Positions 1 to 8,554 of a DNA stretch of 64,000 bases are shown here, in pieces (position 1 is the first letter of the stretch; each line of letters opens with the position of its first letter). The translations under genes and the position numbers were made by a program. The DNA comes from DASYQD01 sp963837455 (GTDB lineage Bacteria; Acidobacteriota; Thermoanaerobaculia; Multivoradales; JAIOJS01): contig CAWINM010000010.1 of the NCBI GenBank assembly GCA_963837455.1, positions 1,054,001-1,118,000 on the forward strand, given 5' to 3'. The notes below the pieces were generated by a model. That model was not told where the DNA came from and did no database searches. It saw only the letters and a program-made list of their open reading frames with translations.

Positions 1-936
1 CCAGCCCGGGGTGTAGTCCCACGAGCCGTAGTGGTAGGGCACCCAGCCCCAGGGCTCGTAGGACACCCAGGTGAGCCCGCTCGGCGTGTAGGTCCAGCGG
101 CCGTCGCGGTAGGGGCTCCAGCCGGCGGCCACCCGCGGCCGCCAGCAGCGGCGGTTGGAGACCGTCACCCAGCTGCCGTAGTCGGCCATGCGCGACGCGT
201 CGTAGGCGAGCGAGGGATCGACGTAGTCGTCGTCCCAGCGCGTGCGACGGAAGCGGTCGTCGAGGGTGCCGGCCCAGGTCTCGAGCACGTCCCGGCTCCC
301 CGCGGCCTCCACCTCGGGCGGAGCGTCTCCCTCGACCCACGCCTCCTCGCCAGCCTCTACCGTGGTGGCGCCGCGCGGCGTGCGCAGCTCCGCCGAGCCG
401 GCGCGCACCACCAGCAGGGTCGTGCCGTCGCGGCTCTCGACGCGGTAGGTGCCGGCGTCGCGCAGGTAGACGGTGGCATTGTCGGCGTCGACGCGAGTGT
501 CCGCGGAGGCGTCGGTGACCAGCTGCAGCTCGCCGCGCGCGAGGGTCAGCAGGTTGGCCGCCGGCAGCTCGGCGGTGCCGCTGTCGCCGGAATCGGCGAG
601 CTGGTCGAAGCCCACCTCGCTGTCGCCGCCCAGGCGCAGCACCGTGCCGTTGGCGAGCACCGCCTCGGCGCGAGCGCCGCGGCCGGTCCACAGCCGGTCG
701 CCGGTGAGCAGCGGCTGGTTCTCCTGGGCCGCCTGCGTCGAGCCGCTCTGCACGACGCTGACGGTGCCCTCGACGATGCGGTAGTAGCCGTAGCGGCCTT
801 GATCCTGGTACGAGTCCTGGCCCTGATACTGGCCGCTTGCTGCCGTCGGCACCATGGCGCCGAGCAACAGCCCGCCAAGGGCAAGGGTCTGGAGGCGGAT
901 CGCCCGCCGGAGAGGTCGTGCGCACGCGGTGGACAT
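1..936 (-). CDS. Secreted FecR-domain protein with DUF6600-like repeats (3' end cut by window)
   Basis: Reading the minus strand from the ATG at 936 gives an uninterrupted frame that runs off the left edge. Residues 1-36 form a signal peptide (basic start, hydrophobic LALGGLLLGAMV, cleavage near TAASGQ). A FecR-like domain follows at about 50-200 (RIVEGTVSVV, LLTGDRLWTGRGARAEAVL). Then come aromatic repeats typical of DUF6600 (YGSWVTV, GWSPYRDGRW, WVSYEPWGWVPYHYGSW). FecR-type domains bind periplasmic or surface ligands; in this architecture the protein is probably cell-surface or periplasmic, but no function is established. It is divergent from the downstream TPR gene. The C-terminus lies outside the window. 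Confidence 0.8.
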   Translation of the reverse strand, partial: MSTACARPLRRAIRLQTLALGGLLLGAMVPTAASGQYQGQDSYQDQGRYGYYRIVEGTVSVVQSGSTQAAQENQPLLTGDRLWTGRGARAEAVLANGTVLRLGGDSEVGFDQLADSGDSGTAELPAANLLTLARGELQLVTDASADTRVDADNATVYLRDAGTYRVESRDGTTLLVVRAGSAELRTPRGATTVEAGEEAWVEGDAPPEVEAAGSRDVLETWAGTLDDRFRRTRWDDDYVDPSLAYDASRMADYGSWVTVSNRRCWRPRVAAGWSPYRDGRWTYTPSGLTWVSYEPWGWVPYHYGSWDYTPGW

Positions 937-1050
937 CGTAGGTTCGCTCCTGAGTCGGGTGTTCCTTGGCTGCCGCCGCCCCCGGCTGCAAGGGGTACGC
1001 CACACCGTTGGAAGCGCGCCCGGCGCTGAAGCGGCGGGCGTCGCGTCCGT

Positions 1051-1056
1051 TATAAT
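1051..1056 (+). promoter_or_regulatory. Candidate -10 element (TATAAT)
   Basis: A perfect TATAAT lies in the 230-bp divergent gap between the FecR-type gene and the TPR/cNMP gene, about 110 bp before the start chosen for the latter. No good -35 hexamer is seen 16-18 bp upstream, so this is only a candidate. Confidence 0.3.
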
Positions 1057-1166
1057 GCCGCGGCGCAGCGGCCAGTCGTCACCTCGCGAGGGCGCCCTCC
1101 GTCCCCCTCCGGTGCCGAGCGAGCGTGGGGCAGGCTGGTCCGATGCGCGGCGAAGGGGCGGCAGTC

Positions 1167-2042
1167 GTGATCAAGAAGTTCTTCGGCAAGAAGGACGGCT
1201 CCGAGGGACCGCAGTACACCATCGACGACCTCATCGTCCTCGAGCGGTACAGCGAGGCGGAGCAGCGCATCCACCAGGACCTCAAGTTCCGCGGCAACGA
1301 CCTCAACCTGCACCTCAAGCTCGCCGACGTCTACGTCGGGCTGCGCAACATCGCCAAGGCGATCGACGAGTACGGGTTCGTGGCCGACAAGTACGCCAGC
1401 GACGGCTTCCACGACCGTGCCATCGCGGTGCTTACCAAGGCCCGCCGCCTCAACCCCATGGACGACACTCTGCCGGCGCGCATCGAGCGGCTGGAGAACG
1501 CCCGCAAGCTCGAGCACAGCCGCTCGGGCGCCCTCGAGGGCTTCCTCCAGGGGCTGCACGCCAAGGAGGGCGGGGGCACGGCGGTCATGGAGTTCCAGAC
1601 CATCTGGCGCCAGCTCGCCAAGAGCAAGCTGCTGCGCGATCTGTCGAGCGATCAGCTGCGGCTGCTCTTCCAGGGCGTCGTCGGCATCTACCTCGAGGCC
1701 GGGCACACGTTGGTGGAGCGCGCCAGCCGCGAGGAGGCGCTGTACGTCGTCGTCGGCGGTGAGGTGGTGGCGACCATCGTCGACCGCGGTGGCGCCACCA
1801 TCGAGATGCGCAGCTTCGGCCCCGGCAACATCTTCGGCGAGGGCTCGCTCTTCGAGCACCGCGCCTGGCCGGCCACCTACAAGGCGAAAACCCGCGCCAC
1901 CGTGCTCAAGCTCGCCGCCGCCGGGCTCGAGGTCTGCCTCAAGGGCAACCCGGATCCGCGCGGCTTCCTCGACGTGCTGCGGCGCGAGCAGAGCGACCGC
2001 GACGTGGCGCAGAACGTGGCGCGGCTGGAGTCGCACGCGTAG
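1167..2042 (+). CDS. TPR plus cyclic nucleotide-binding domain protein
   Basis: The N-terminal half carries tetratricopeptide-like helices (LHLKLADVYVGL, then a second repeat around AIAVLTKARRLNP). The C-terminal 140 residues form a cNMP-binding beta-barrel (GHTLVERA, LYVVVGGEV, FGPGNIFGEGSLF). The GEGS stretch sits where phosphate-binding cassettes lie, but the Arg expected after it is not obvious, so ligand binding is uncertain. There is no DNA-binding domain, so it is more likely an adaptor or sensor than a CRP-type regulator. GTG 1167 is chosen because AAGGGG precedes it and the protein then begins with the charged IKKFFGKK. ATG 1143 or 1125 in the same frame are alternatives. It is followed after 24 bp by def. 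Confidence 0.72.
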   Translation: MIKKFFGKKDGSEGPQYTIDDLIVLERYSEAEQRIHQDLKFRGNDLNLHLKLADVYVGLRNIAKAIDEYGFVADKYASDGFHDRAIAVLTKARRLNPMDDTLPARIERLENARKLEHSRSGALEGFLQGLHAKEGGGTAVMEFQTIWRQLAKSKLLRDLSSDQLRLLFQGVVGIYLEAGHTLVERASREEALYVVVGGEVVATIVDRGGATIEMRSFGPGNIFGEGSLFEHRAWPATYKAKTRATVLKLAAAGLEVCLKGNPDPRGFLDVLRREQSDRDVAQNVARLESHA

Positions 2043-2066
2043 CTGCGCATCGCGTACGCTTGCTCG

Positions 2067-2612
2067 ATGGCCGTCCTCCCCATCCGCATCTACCCCGATC
2101 CGGTGCTGCGCGTACGCTGCGCCGAGGTCACCAGCTTCGACGACGAGCTCGCCAAGCTGATCGCCGACATGGTGGATACCATGCATGGCGCGCCGGGCGT
2201 CGGCCTCGCGGCCTCGCAGGTCGGCGTCGAGCGGCGGGTGGCAGTGGTCGACCTCTCGGTGGGTGAGAACCCCGAGCAGCTGCTGGTGCTGGTCAACCCG
2301 ATGATCCTCTCCGACCAAGGCTCGGCGGTGGAGAGCGAGGGGTGCCTGTCGATTCCCGAGCTCACCGAGAAGGTGGAGCGCCCGGAGCGCCTCGAGGTGA
2401 TGGCGCTCGACGCCGCCGGCGCGCCGCAGCGGTTCGTCGCCGAGGGGTGGCTGGCGCGCGCCATCGCCCACGAGATCGACCATCTCGACGGCGTGCTGTT
2501 CGTCGACCACCTGCACGGGCTGCGGCGCGAGCGCGCCAGGCGGGCGCTGCGGAAGCTGGCCAAGGAGCAGGAGCAGCGAGAGTGGGACGCGGCACCCGCC
2601 TCCTCGCGCTGA
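2067..2612 (+). CDS. def: Peptide deformylase
   Basis: This enzyme removes the N-formyl group from nascent proteins at the ribosome exit, using Fe2+ or Zn2+. All three family motifs are present and ordered: GVGLAASQVG near residue 45, EGCLS near 92 (metal-binding Cys) and HEIDHLDG near 134 (HExxH, two metal-binding His and the catalytic Glu). At 181 residues it is of usual length, with an extra basic and acidic tail of about 20 residues. The lipoprotein gene begins inside its 3' end, which suggests translational coupling. Confidence 0.95.
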   Translation: MAVLPIRIYPDPVLRVRCAEVTSFDDELAKLIADMVDTMHGAPGVGLAASQVGVERRVAVVDLSVGENPEQLLVLVNPMILSDQGSAVESEGCLSIPELTEKVERPERLEVMALDAAGAPQRFVAEGWLARAIAHEIDHLDGVLFVDHLHGLRRERARRALRKLAKEQEQREWDAAPASSR

Positions 2613-3142
2613 GCGCTTTGCTCGCCGCGGCGCTGCTGGCGCCGGCGTGCGGCGGCGGTGGCGGTGGCGGCGGTCCCACGGCGCCGACGCCGATACCGAC
2701 GCCGACGCCGAGCCTCACCTTCACTCCCGCCTCCGCCGGCCCGGGCATCGTGCTGGCGCAGGGGGCGGCGACCACCGCCTCCTCGCTGACGGTTGAGGTG
2801 CGCGCCGCCGACGTCACCGGGCTCTACGGCGCCGCCTTCGACCTCGACTACCCCGCCACCCTGCTGCGCTTCCAGAGCTTTGCCGCCGGTGACTTCCTCG
2901 GTAGCGGTGGCACGGTGTCGGCCCAGCTGGTGGAGACCGCCAGCGGTCACCTGGTGGGGGGCGTGACGCGTCTCGGTTCCCTCCCCGGCGTCACTGGCAA
3001 CGGTGTGCTGCTGCGGCTGGTCTTCTCGCCCGTCGCCAGCGGCACCGGTGCCTTTGCCTTCTCGCGCAACACCGCCTTCCAGCCCGACGGCACCGCCCTC
3101 GACCTCCCCTGGGCGGCCGGCACGGTGACGGTGGTGCAGTGA
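2582..3142 (+). CDS. Lipoprotein with cohesin-like domain
   Basis: GTG 2582 overlaps the end of def by 31 bp and is preceded by a purine-rich GGAGCAGCGAGA stretch. The first 22 residues form a lipoprotein signal ending in the lipobox LAPAC, so the mature protein would be lipid-anchored. A short Gly run and a Pro/Thr linker follow, then about 125 residues resembling cohesin-type beta-sandwiches (SLTVEVRAADVTGLYGAAF, LDYPATLLRF, LLRLVFSPVASGTGAF). Cohesins bind dockerins in other bacteria, but the fold also occurs in unrelated surface proteins, so no partner is inferred. It ends 4 bp into cysS. Confidence 0.68.
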   Translation: MGRGTRLLALSALLAAALLAPACGGGGGGGGPTAPTPIPTPTPSLTFTPASAGPGIVLAQGAATTASSLTVEVRAADVTGLYGAAFDLDYPATLLRFQSFAAGDFLGSGGTVSAQLVETASGHLVGGVTRLGSLPGVTGNGVLLRLVFSPVASGTGAFAFSRNTAFQPDGTALDLPWAAGTVTVVQ

Positions 3143-4642
3143 GCGGCGCGTCCGGGGCCCCGGCCGCTGAGGAGCTGGCGCCGGCCCCGGCGCTCGCGCC
3201 CGGGCGCGAGCCGCGCCCGGCGCGGTTCTTCAACACGCTCGGGCGCCGGCTGGTGCCGCTCGAGCCGCTGGCGCCGGGCAAGGTGCGGATCTACACCTGC
3301 GGGCCGACCGTCTACGACCACGTCCACATCGGCAACCTGCGCACCTTCCTCTTCGAGGACGTGCTGCGGCGCAGCCTGCGCTACCTCGGCTACCAGGTGA
3401 CGCAGGTGATGAACCTCACCGACGTCGACGACAAGACCATCCGTGGTGCGCAGCAGGCGGGCGTCTCCCTCGACGAGTACACGGCGCCGTTCATCGCCTC
3501 CTTCTTTGACGACCTCGACGCCCTCCACGTCGAGCGCGCCGAGCTCTATCCCGCGTGCCACCCGACACGTGCCCGAGATGATCGCCCTCACCGAGAGGCT
3601 GCTCGCCGCCGGCGTTGCCTACGTGAGCGAGGGCTCGGTGTGGTTCCGCATCGCCGCCGACCCCGACTACGGCAAGCTCTCGGGCGTCGACCTCGAGCAG
3701 GTGCAGCAGGGCGACCGGGTGGCGAGCGACGAGTACGGCAAGGAAGACGTGCGCGATTTCGTCTTGTGGAAGGGGGCCAAGCCCGGCGAGCCGGCGTGGG
3801 ACTCCCCGTGGGGCCGCGGCCGTCCCGGCTGGCACGTCGAGTGCTCGGCGATGAGCATGAGGTACCTCGGCGAGACCTTCGACATCCACTGCGGTGGCGT
3901 CGACAACATGTTCCCGCACCACGAGAACGAGATCGCCCAGAGCGAGTCTGCCACCGGCCGCCCCTTCGCCAGGATCTGGCTGCACTCGGAGCACCTGGTC
4001 GTCGAAGGCCAGAAGATGGCGAAGTCGCTGGGGAACTTCTTTACGCTGAAGGAGCTGTTGGAGGCCGGGCACGACCCGCGGGCGATCCGCTACCTGCTGC
4101 TCTCGGTGCACTACCGGCAGAAGCTCAACTTCACCTTCGAGGCGCTCGATGCCGCCGCCGCGGCGCTGTCGCGTGTCGACGACCTGCGGCTGCGCCTGTC
4201 GACGGCGGCCGCGGCTGCCAGCGAGCGCGGCGACGTGGTGGAGCTCGCCGCCGCCCTGCGCGAGGAGCTCGCCGCCGCGCTCGCCGATGACCTCAACACC
4301 TCGGCAGCCCTCGGCGCCCTCTTCCGTTTCGTCAAGGCCGTCAACGTCGCCATCGACGAGGGGCGGCTGGGGCACGGCGACAGGGCGCGCGTCGAGGCCG
4401 CCCTCGCCGACGTCGACCAAGTCCTGGCGGTGCTCGATGCCCCCGCCTGGCTGCCGCCGGGCGCCGAGGGGCCGAGCGACGAGGAGGTCGAGAGGCTCAT
4501 CGGCGAGCGCCAGGCGGCGCGCCGTGGACGCGACTTCGCGCGCGCCGACGCCATCCGCGACGAGCTGGCGGCGCGGGGAGTGGTGCTCGAGGACACCCCG
4601 GGCGGCACGCGATGGAAGCGCGGGCGCGGGGGAGCGGACTGA
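3139..4642 (+). CDS. cysS: Cysteinyl-tRNA synthetase (one apparent frameshift)
   Basis: This class I synthetase charges tRNA-Cys. Visible motifs are CGPTVYDHVHIGNLRTF (HIGH-type signature and a zinc-binding Cys), HVECSAMS, FPHHENEIAQ and KMAKSLGN (KMSKS variant), followed by the helical anticodon-binding domain. The reading frame changes near 3550-3553. The upstream frame ends in ERAELYP; removing one C from the CCC at 3550-3552 restores PRATRHVPEMIA and the rest of the enzyme. Because cysS is essential and the remainder is intact, a sequencing indel is more likely than a broken gene. The start at 3139 gives a poorly conserved Pro/Ala-rich leader of about 28 residues, so initiation could be later. 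Confidence 0.9.
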
Positions 4643-5034
4643 ACGGGCTCGACGAGTTCGGTGCCCAGCCGCACACAGTAGGGCGCGGCCGGGTGGGGGA
4701 GGAGGCCGCGGCGCGGTGGCTCGAGCGGCAGGGCTACCGCATCGTCGAGCGCAACCACCGCAACGTAGCGGGGGAGATCGACCTCGTCGCCGAGGACGGC
4801 GACACGCTCTGTTTCCTCGAGGTCAAGGCGCGCACCGACACCCGCTACGGTCCGGCACTGGCGGCGGTGGGGCCGCGCAAGCGCCGGCGCATCGCCCGCG
4901 CGGCGGCGCTCTACCTGGCGATGCGCGGCGTCGAGCCGCCCTGCCGGTTCGACGTGTTGGCGATCGAGGGGGTGGAGGGCCACAGCGACGACTGGCGTTT
5001 CACCCTGGTGCGCGACGCCTTCCGGCTGGAGTAG
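4612..5034 (+). CDS. yraN: UPF0102 (YraN) family endonuclease-like protein
   Basis: A 140-residue protein with the YraN core: GEEAAARWLERQGYRIVERN, then GEIDLVAEDGDTLCFLEVKAR. The E...D...ExK pattern is that of the restriction-endonuclease-like fold. The family is widespread beside housekeeping genes; its cellular role is not established. It begins within the last 31 bp of cysS. Confidence 0.85.
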   Translation: MEARARGSGLNGLDEFGAQPHTVGRGRVGEEAAARWLERQGYRIVERNHRNVAGEIDLVAEDGDTLCFLEVKARTDTRYGPALAAVGPRKRRRIARAAALYLAMRGVEPPCRFDVLAIEGVEGHSDDWRFTLVRDAFRLE

Positions 5035-5062
5035 CGAAGCGGGCGCTCGAGGAGAGCAACGG

Positions 5063-6946
5063 GTGACCAGCACCGACGCAGCCGGGCGATGGCGAGTGGT
5101 GTTCGCGGCGTCCCTCGCGCTCCTCGGCCTCGCCGCGAAGCCCCTCGTTGCCGCCGCCACCCGTGTTGGGGTGCCGGTGTCCTTGCCGCGCGCCGTCGAC
5201 GACGACTGGCTCGAGCTGCGCACTCCCGGCTTCGTGACGCTGACCAATGCCGGCGAGCGCAAGGGACGGGAGATCGCTCTCGGCTTCGAGCGCTTCCGCG
5301 CCGCCCTGCGCATCGTCCACCCCGGCGGCGTTCCGGAGCCGCCCGAGCCGACCCGCATCCTGGTCTTTCGCAACGACCGCAGCTTCGACCCCTACAAGCC
5401 GGGGGAGGGGGACAGCCGCAAGCTCCTGCTGGGCGTCTTCGAGCACACCCACGCCATCGACTACATCCTCATCAACGGCTATCCGGCGCGTGGCAGCGCG
5501 CTGCCGGTCGTCTACCACGAGTACGAGCACGCGGTGACGCACGCGTCGTTCTCCAATCTGCCGCTGTGGCTCGACGAGGGGCTCGCCGAGCTCTACTCGA
5601 CGTTCGCGGTCGACGGCAGCGACCTGCTGGTAGGCAAGCCGATCGACGCTCACGTGCGCACCCTGCGCGAGGAGCCCTTCGTGCCGCTGGCGCGCCTGTT
5701 CGCGGTCGACCGTTCCTCGCCCGAGTACCAGGAGAGCAGCCGGGTCGGCACCTTCTACGCCGAGTCATGGGCGCTCGTCCACTACCTGCTGATGGGCGGG
5801 CCGCAGCGGCTGCAGGGCACCATCGCCTTCCTGAGCTCGATCCAGCAAGGCGACGCCCCCGAGGCCGCCTTCCGTGCCGCCTTCGGTCACGGCTTCGATC
5901 AGCTCGAGAAGGAGCTGCGCGGCTACGTGAACGGTCCGACGATGCCGTATCTCAAGCTGCCACAGGCCCAGCTCGGCCCGGAGCCGCCGGTGACGGTGCG
6001 GCCGCTGCCACCTGCCGAGGTGCTCTTCGAGCTGGGGTCGGCGCTGGCCCTCCAGGGCAGGAGTGGAGGCGAGCTTGCCCGCCGGCACCTGGAGGCTGCC
6101 GCCGCGGCCGGCATCCCCGACGCCTGGGCGATGCTCGGTCTCGCCGAGGAGGCCGCCGATCACCCCGCGGCGGCGGCCGAGCTCTACCACCGCGCGCTGG
6201 CGGCCGGAGCCACGCGACCCGCCGCCGTGGTGGCCGCTGTGCGCGCGCAGCTGGTGGCCCCGGGCGCCGCCGCGAGCGCCCTCGAGGCGCGCCAGCGACT
6301 GCGCCGCGTGGTCGCGGCGGAGCCTGGGTACGCCGAGGCGCGGGCGGTGCTCGGCAGGACCTGGCTGCTCACCGACGGCGACCCGGGCCCCGGCATCGCC
6401 GAGCTCACCCGGGCTCTCGAGCTGTTGCCCGACCGTGCCGACGTCGCCTACGACCTGGCGATGCTCGAGCTGCGGGCGGGCGAGGTGGCGCGCGCCGAGA
6501 CGCTGGTGCGCACGCGGGTCGCAGCCAACGGCAGCCCCGAGCTGGTGGCGCAGGCGCGGGCCGCGATCGAGCGCACCCGCGCCAAGGCGGAGGTCGACGC
6601 CGCCCTCGCCTCCGGTGACGCCGACCGTGCGGCGGCGGCCCTTGCAGGAGCCCTCGCCTGGGCCACCGACCCCGAGCTGCGCCAGGAGCTCCAGGCGCAT
6701 CTGCACGAGGCCCGTGCCTTCCAGGTCAGGCAGGCGCAGGGTCGCCGCTACGACGCGGCGATCGCGCAGGCCAACGCCGGCAGGCTGCCCGAGGCACGCG
6801 CGGCGCTGCGCGCCCTGCGCGCCGAGGTGAGCGACGCCGGTCTGCTGGCCGCCATCGACGAGGCGCTCGCGCAGCTCGAGGCGGCACCGGCGGGAGCTTC
6901 CCGGCGGCCCCGACGGCCGCCGCCGCAGGCGCCGCCGTCGCCTTGA
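5063..6946 (+). CDS. Secreted TPR metallopeptidase-like protein (HExxH)
   Basis: A GTG start behind GAGGAGAGC gives a 627-residue protein with an N-terminal signal or anchor (VVFAASLALLGLAAKPLVAAA). Residues about 150-190 contain VVYHEYEHAVTH and, 20 residues on, LWLDEGLAELYS. This is the HExxH plus downstream Glu arrangement of gluzincin peptidases (peptidase MA/DUF1570-like). The C-terminal half is a string of Ala-rich tetratricopeptide-like repeats and ends in a Pro-rich tail. It is probably a periplasmic or envelope zinc protease with a TPR docking arm; the substrate is unknown. Its stop codon lies inside the promoter of the tRNA pair. Confidence 0.72.
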   Translation: MTSTDAAGRWRVVFAASLALLGLAAKPLVAAATRVGVPVSLPRAVDDDWLELRTPGFVTLTNAGERKGREIALGFERFRAALRIVHPGGVPEPPEPTRILVFRNDRSFDPYKPGEGDSRKLLLGVFEHTHAIDYILINGYPARGSALPVVYHEYEHAVTHASFSNLPLWLDEGLAELYSTFAVDGSDLLVGKPIDAHVRTLREEPFVPLARLFAVDRSSPEYQESSRVGTFYAESWALVHYLLMGGPQRLQGTIAFLSSIQQGDAPEAAFRAAFGHGFDQLEKELRGYVNGPTMPYLKLPQAQLGPEPPVTVRPLPPAEVLFELGSALALQGRSGGELARRHLEAAAAAGIPDAWAMLGLAEEAADHPAAAAELYHRALAAGATRPAAVVAAVRAQLVAPGAAASALEARQRLRRVVAAEPGYAEARAVLGRTWLLTDGDPGPGIAELTRALELLPDRADVAYDLAMLELRAGEVARAETLVRTRVAANGSPELVAQARAAIERTRAKAEVDAALASGDADRAAAALAGALAWATDPELRQELQAHLHEARAFQVRQAQGRRYDAAIAQANAGRLPEARAALRALRAEVSDAGLLAAIDEALAQLEAAPAGASRRPRRPPPQAPPSP

Positions 6947-6971
6947 CAGCCCCGGGGGGCGCCACTATCCT
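6943..6971 (+). promoter_or_regulatory. Sigma-70-type promoter of the tRNA-Gly/tRNA-Cys unit
   Basis: TTGACA (6943-6948), a 17-bp spacer and TATCCT (6966-6971) place the start point about 4 bp before tRNA-Gly. The -35 box overlaps the stop codon of the preceding gene. Confidence 0.75.
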
Positions 6972-6981
6972 TTGCGCCCGA

Positions 6982-7056
6982 GCGGGAATAGCTCAGGGGT
7001 AGAGCACAACCTTGCCAAGGTTGGGGTCGCGGGTTCAAATCCCGTTTCCCGCTCCA
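6982..7056 (+). tRNA. tRNA-Gly (anticodon GCC)
   Basis: A 75-nt cloverleaf. Acceptor arms GCGGGAA and TTCCCGC pair fully, the anticodon loop TTGCCAA gives GCC, the T arm is GCGGG-TTCAAAT-CCCGT and CCA is encoded. It forms a unit with tRNA-Cys 23 bp downstream. Confidence 0.97.
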
Positions 7057-7079
7057 GTCTTCCTCCCACCCTGGTCCGC

Positions 7080-7154
7080 GGCGACGTAGCCAAGTGGTAA
7101 GGCAAGGGTCTGCAAAACCCTCATTCCCCGGTTCGAATCCGGGCGTCGCCTCCA
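7080..7154 (+). tRNA. tRNA-Cys (anticodon GCA)
   Basis: A 75-nt cloverleaf with acceptor arms GGCGACG and CGTCGCC, anticodon loop CTGCAAA (GCA), T loop TTCGAAT and an encoded CCA. It is co-transcribed with the preceding tRNA-Gly. Confidence 0.97.
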
Positions 7155-7219
7155 GCCTCGTCTGCTCCTCGGCATCCGGGTCGGGCGACTGCCGGCTTCC
7201 CGCGCGCTGATCGCCGGTA

Positions 7220-8554
7220 GTGGATCCCGCCACCCGCCAGCCGGCAGCCACCGTCATCGACGGCGGCGAGCCGCAACCGTCCAGGCGGTCGCGCTCTTCG
7301 CGCTCGCCACGGCGCCGCGTCACGCTCGCCGCCCTCTATCTCGTCTACCTCTGGCTCCTCGTCGAGCTCGGCTCGTGGGCTGGGCTGTGGGCGCTCGAGC
7401 GTTACAAGGGGATCGCCTACGTTCCGGCGCAACTGGGGACGCTCGTCGCCAAGCAGCGCGCCGCCATCGCGGGACACCTCGCGGAGCGCGACTCGTACAT
7501 GGTCCCCGACCCCGAGCTGGGCTGGGTGGTGGGCGCCGACCGCAGCCGGGGCGGCTACCGCAGCAACCACGCCGCCATCCGCGCCGACCGCGAGTACGTG
7601 CCGGTGCCGCCGCCGGGCGTGCTCCGCCTGGCCGCCTTCGGCGACTCCTTCACCCACGCCAGCGACGTCGCCAACCCGGCCACCTGGGAGGTCCGGCTGG
7701 AGTCGCTGGCGCCGCACCTCGAGGTGCTGAACTTCGGCGTCCCCGGCTACGGACCCGACCAGGCCTTCCTCCGCTACCGCCGCGACGGGCGGGCGTTCCA
7801 CCCGCACGTGGTGCTCATCGGTTTCATGTCGGAGAACGTGGGGAGAGTCGTCAACACCTTCCGGCCCTTCTACTTTCCCAACAGCGGCATGGCCTTCGGC
7901 AAGCCGCGCTTCGAGCTCGCCGGTGGCGGGCTGCGGCTGATGCCCAACCCGCTGCCCGACGCCGCGGCCTACCGGCGCCTGCTCGCCGTCCCGGCGCGCG
8001 AGCTGCCGCGAGTGGGCGAGCACGACTTCTACTTCCGGCGCCGCTCCCGCCGCAGCCGCTTGGACGTGCTGCCCTCGGTGCGGCTCGCCTGGGTGCTGCG
8101 CGACCGCTACCTCGATGAGCCGACCCTGCGCGATGGCGTCTACAACCCGCGGTCGGAGGCGTACGCGGTCGCGGTGCGAGTGCTCGACGTCTTCTACCGC
8201 CAGGCGCTCGCCGACGGCGCGCTGCCGGTGGTGGTGCTCTTCCCACAGCACGACGACATCGTCGCCCGCCTGGGCGGCCACCGCGTCGTCTACCAGCCGC
8301 TGCGCGACGAGCTCGCACGGCGCGGCGAGCTGGCGGTCGACCTCCTCGACGGCTTCGCGCGCTACGACCCGCGGGGCGAGCTGGTGCGTCGCAGGTTCAT
8401 CCACTACCCGCGGGCCGCCAACCTGGTGGTGGCCGAGTCCCTGCGCGACTGGCTGCGGGAGCGCGGGCTGCTCAACCCGGCGGCGTTGGCGGCGCTGCGG
8501 GAGCGCGAGCGACGGCGCCTTGGCGTCGGCGACTCCCACCCCGGCGCGCCCTGA
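7220..8554 (+). CDS. Membrane-anchored SGNH/GDSL hydrolase-like protein
   Basis: A GTG start gives 444 residues. After a Ser/Arg-rich cytoplasmic start, one transmembrane helix (LAALYLVYLWLLVELGSWAG) anchors the protein. The extracytoplasmic part has an SGNH-type block I (AAFGDSFTHASDV) and a later conserved stretch (NFGVPGYGPDQAFL, VLIGFMSENVGR), as in AlgJ/AlgX-like O-acetyltransferases and related hydrolases. With the glycosyltransferases next door a role in modifying a surface polysaccharide is plausible, though this is inference. Its last 83 bp overlap tail-to-tail with the convergent glycosyltransferase gene. Confidence 0.7.
   Translation: MDPATRQPAATVIDGGEPQPSRRSRSSRSPRRRVTLAALYLVYLWLLVELGSWAGLWALERYKGIAYVPAQLGTLVAKQRAAIAGHLAERDSYMVPDPELGWVVGADRSRGGYRSNHAAIRADREYVPVPPPGVLRLAAFGDSFTHASDVANPATWEVRLESLAPHLEVLNFGVPGYGPDQAFLRYRRDGRAFHPHVVLIGFMSENVGRVVNTFRPFYFPNSGMAFGKPRFELAGGGLRLMPNPLPDAAAYRRLLAVPARELPRVGEHDFYFRRRSRRSRLDVLPSVRLAWVLRDRYLDEPTLRDGVYNPRSEAYAVAVRVLDVFYRQALADGALPVVVLFPQHDDIVARLGGHRVVYQPLRDELARRGELAVDLLDGFARYDPRGELVRRRFIHYPRAANLVVAESLRDWLRERGLLNPAALAALRERERRRLGVGDSHPGAP

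Noticed and set aside
31..1029. Long plus-strand open frame (332 codons) across the first kilobase
   Set aside because: It is antisense to the FecR/DUF6600 gene, lacks any domain and has the composition of a GC-rich shadow frame.
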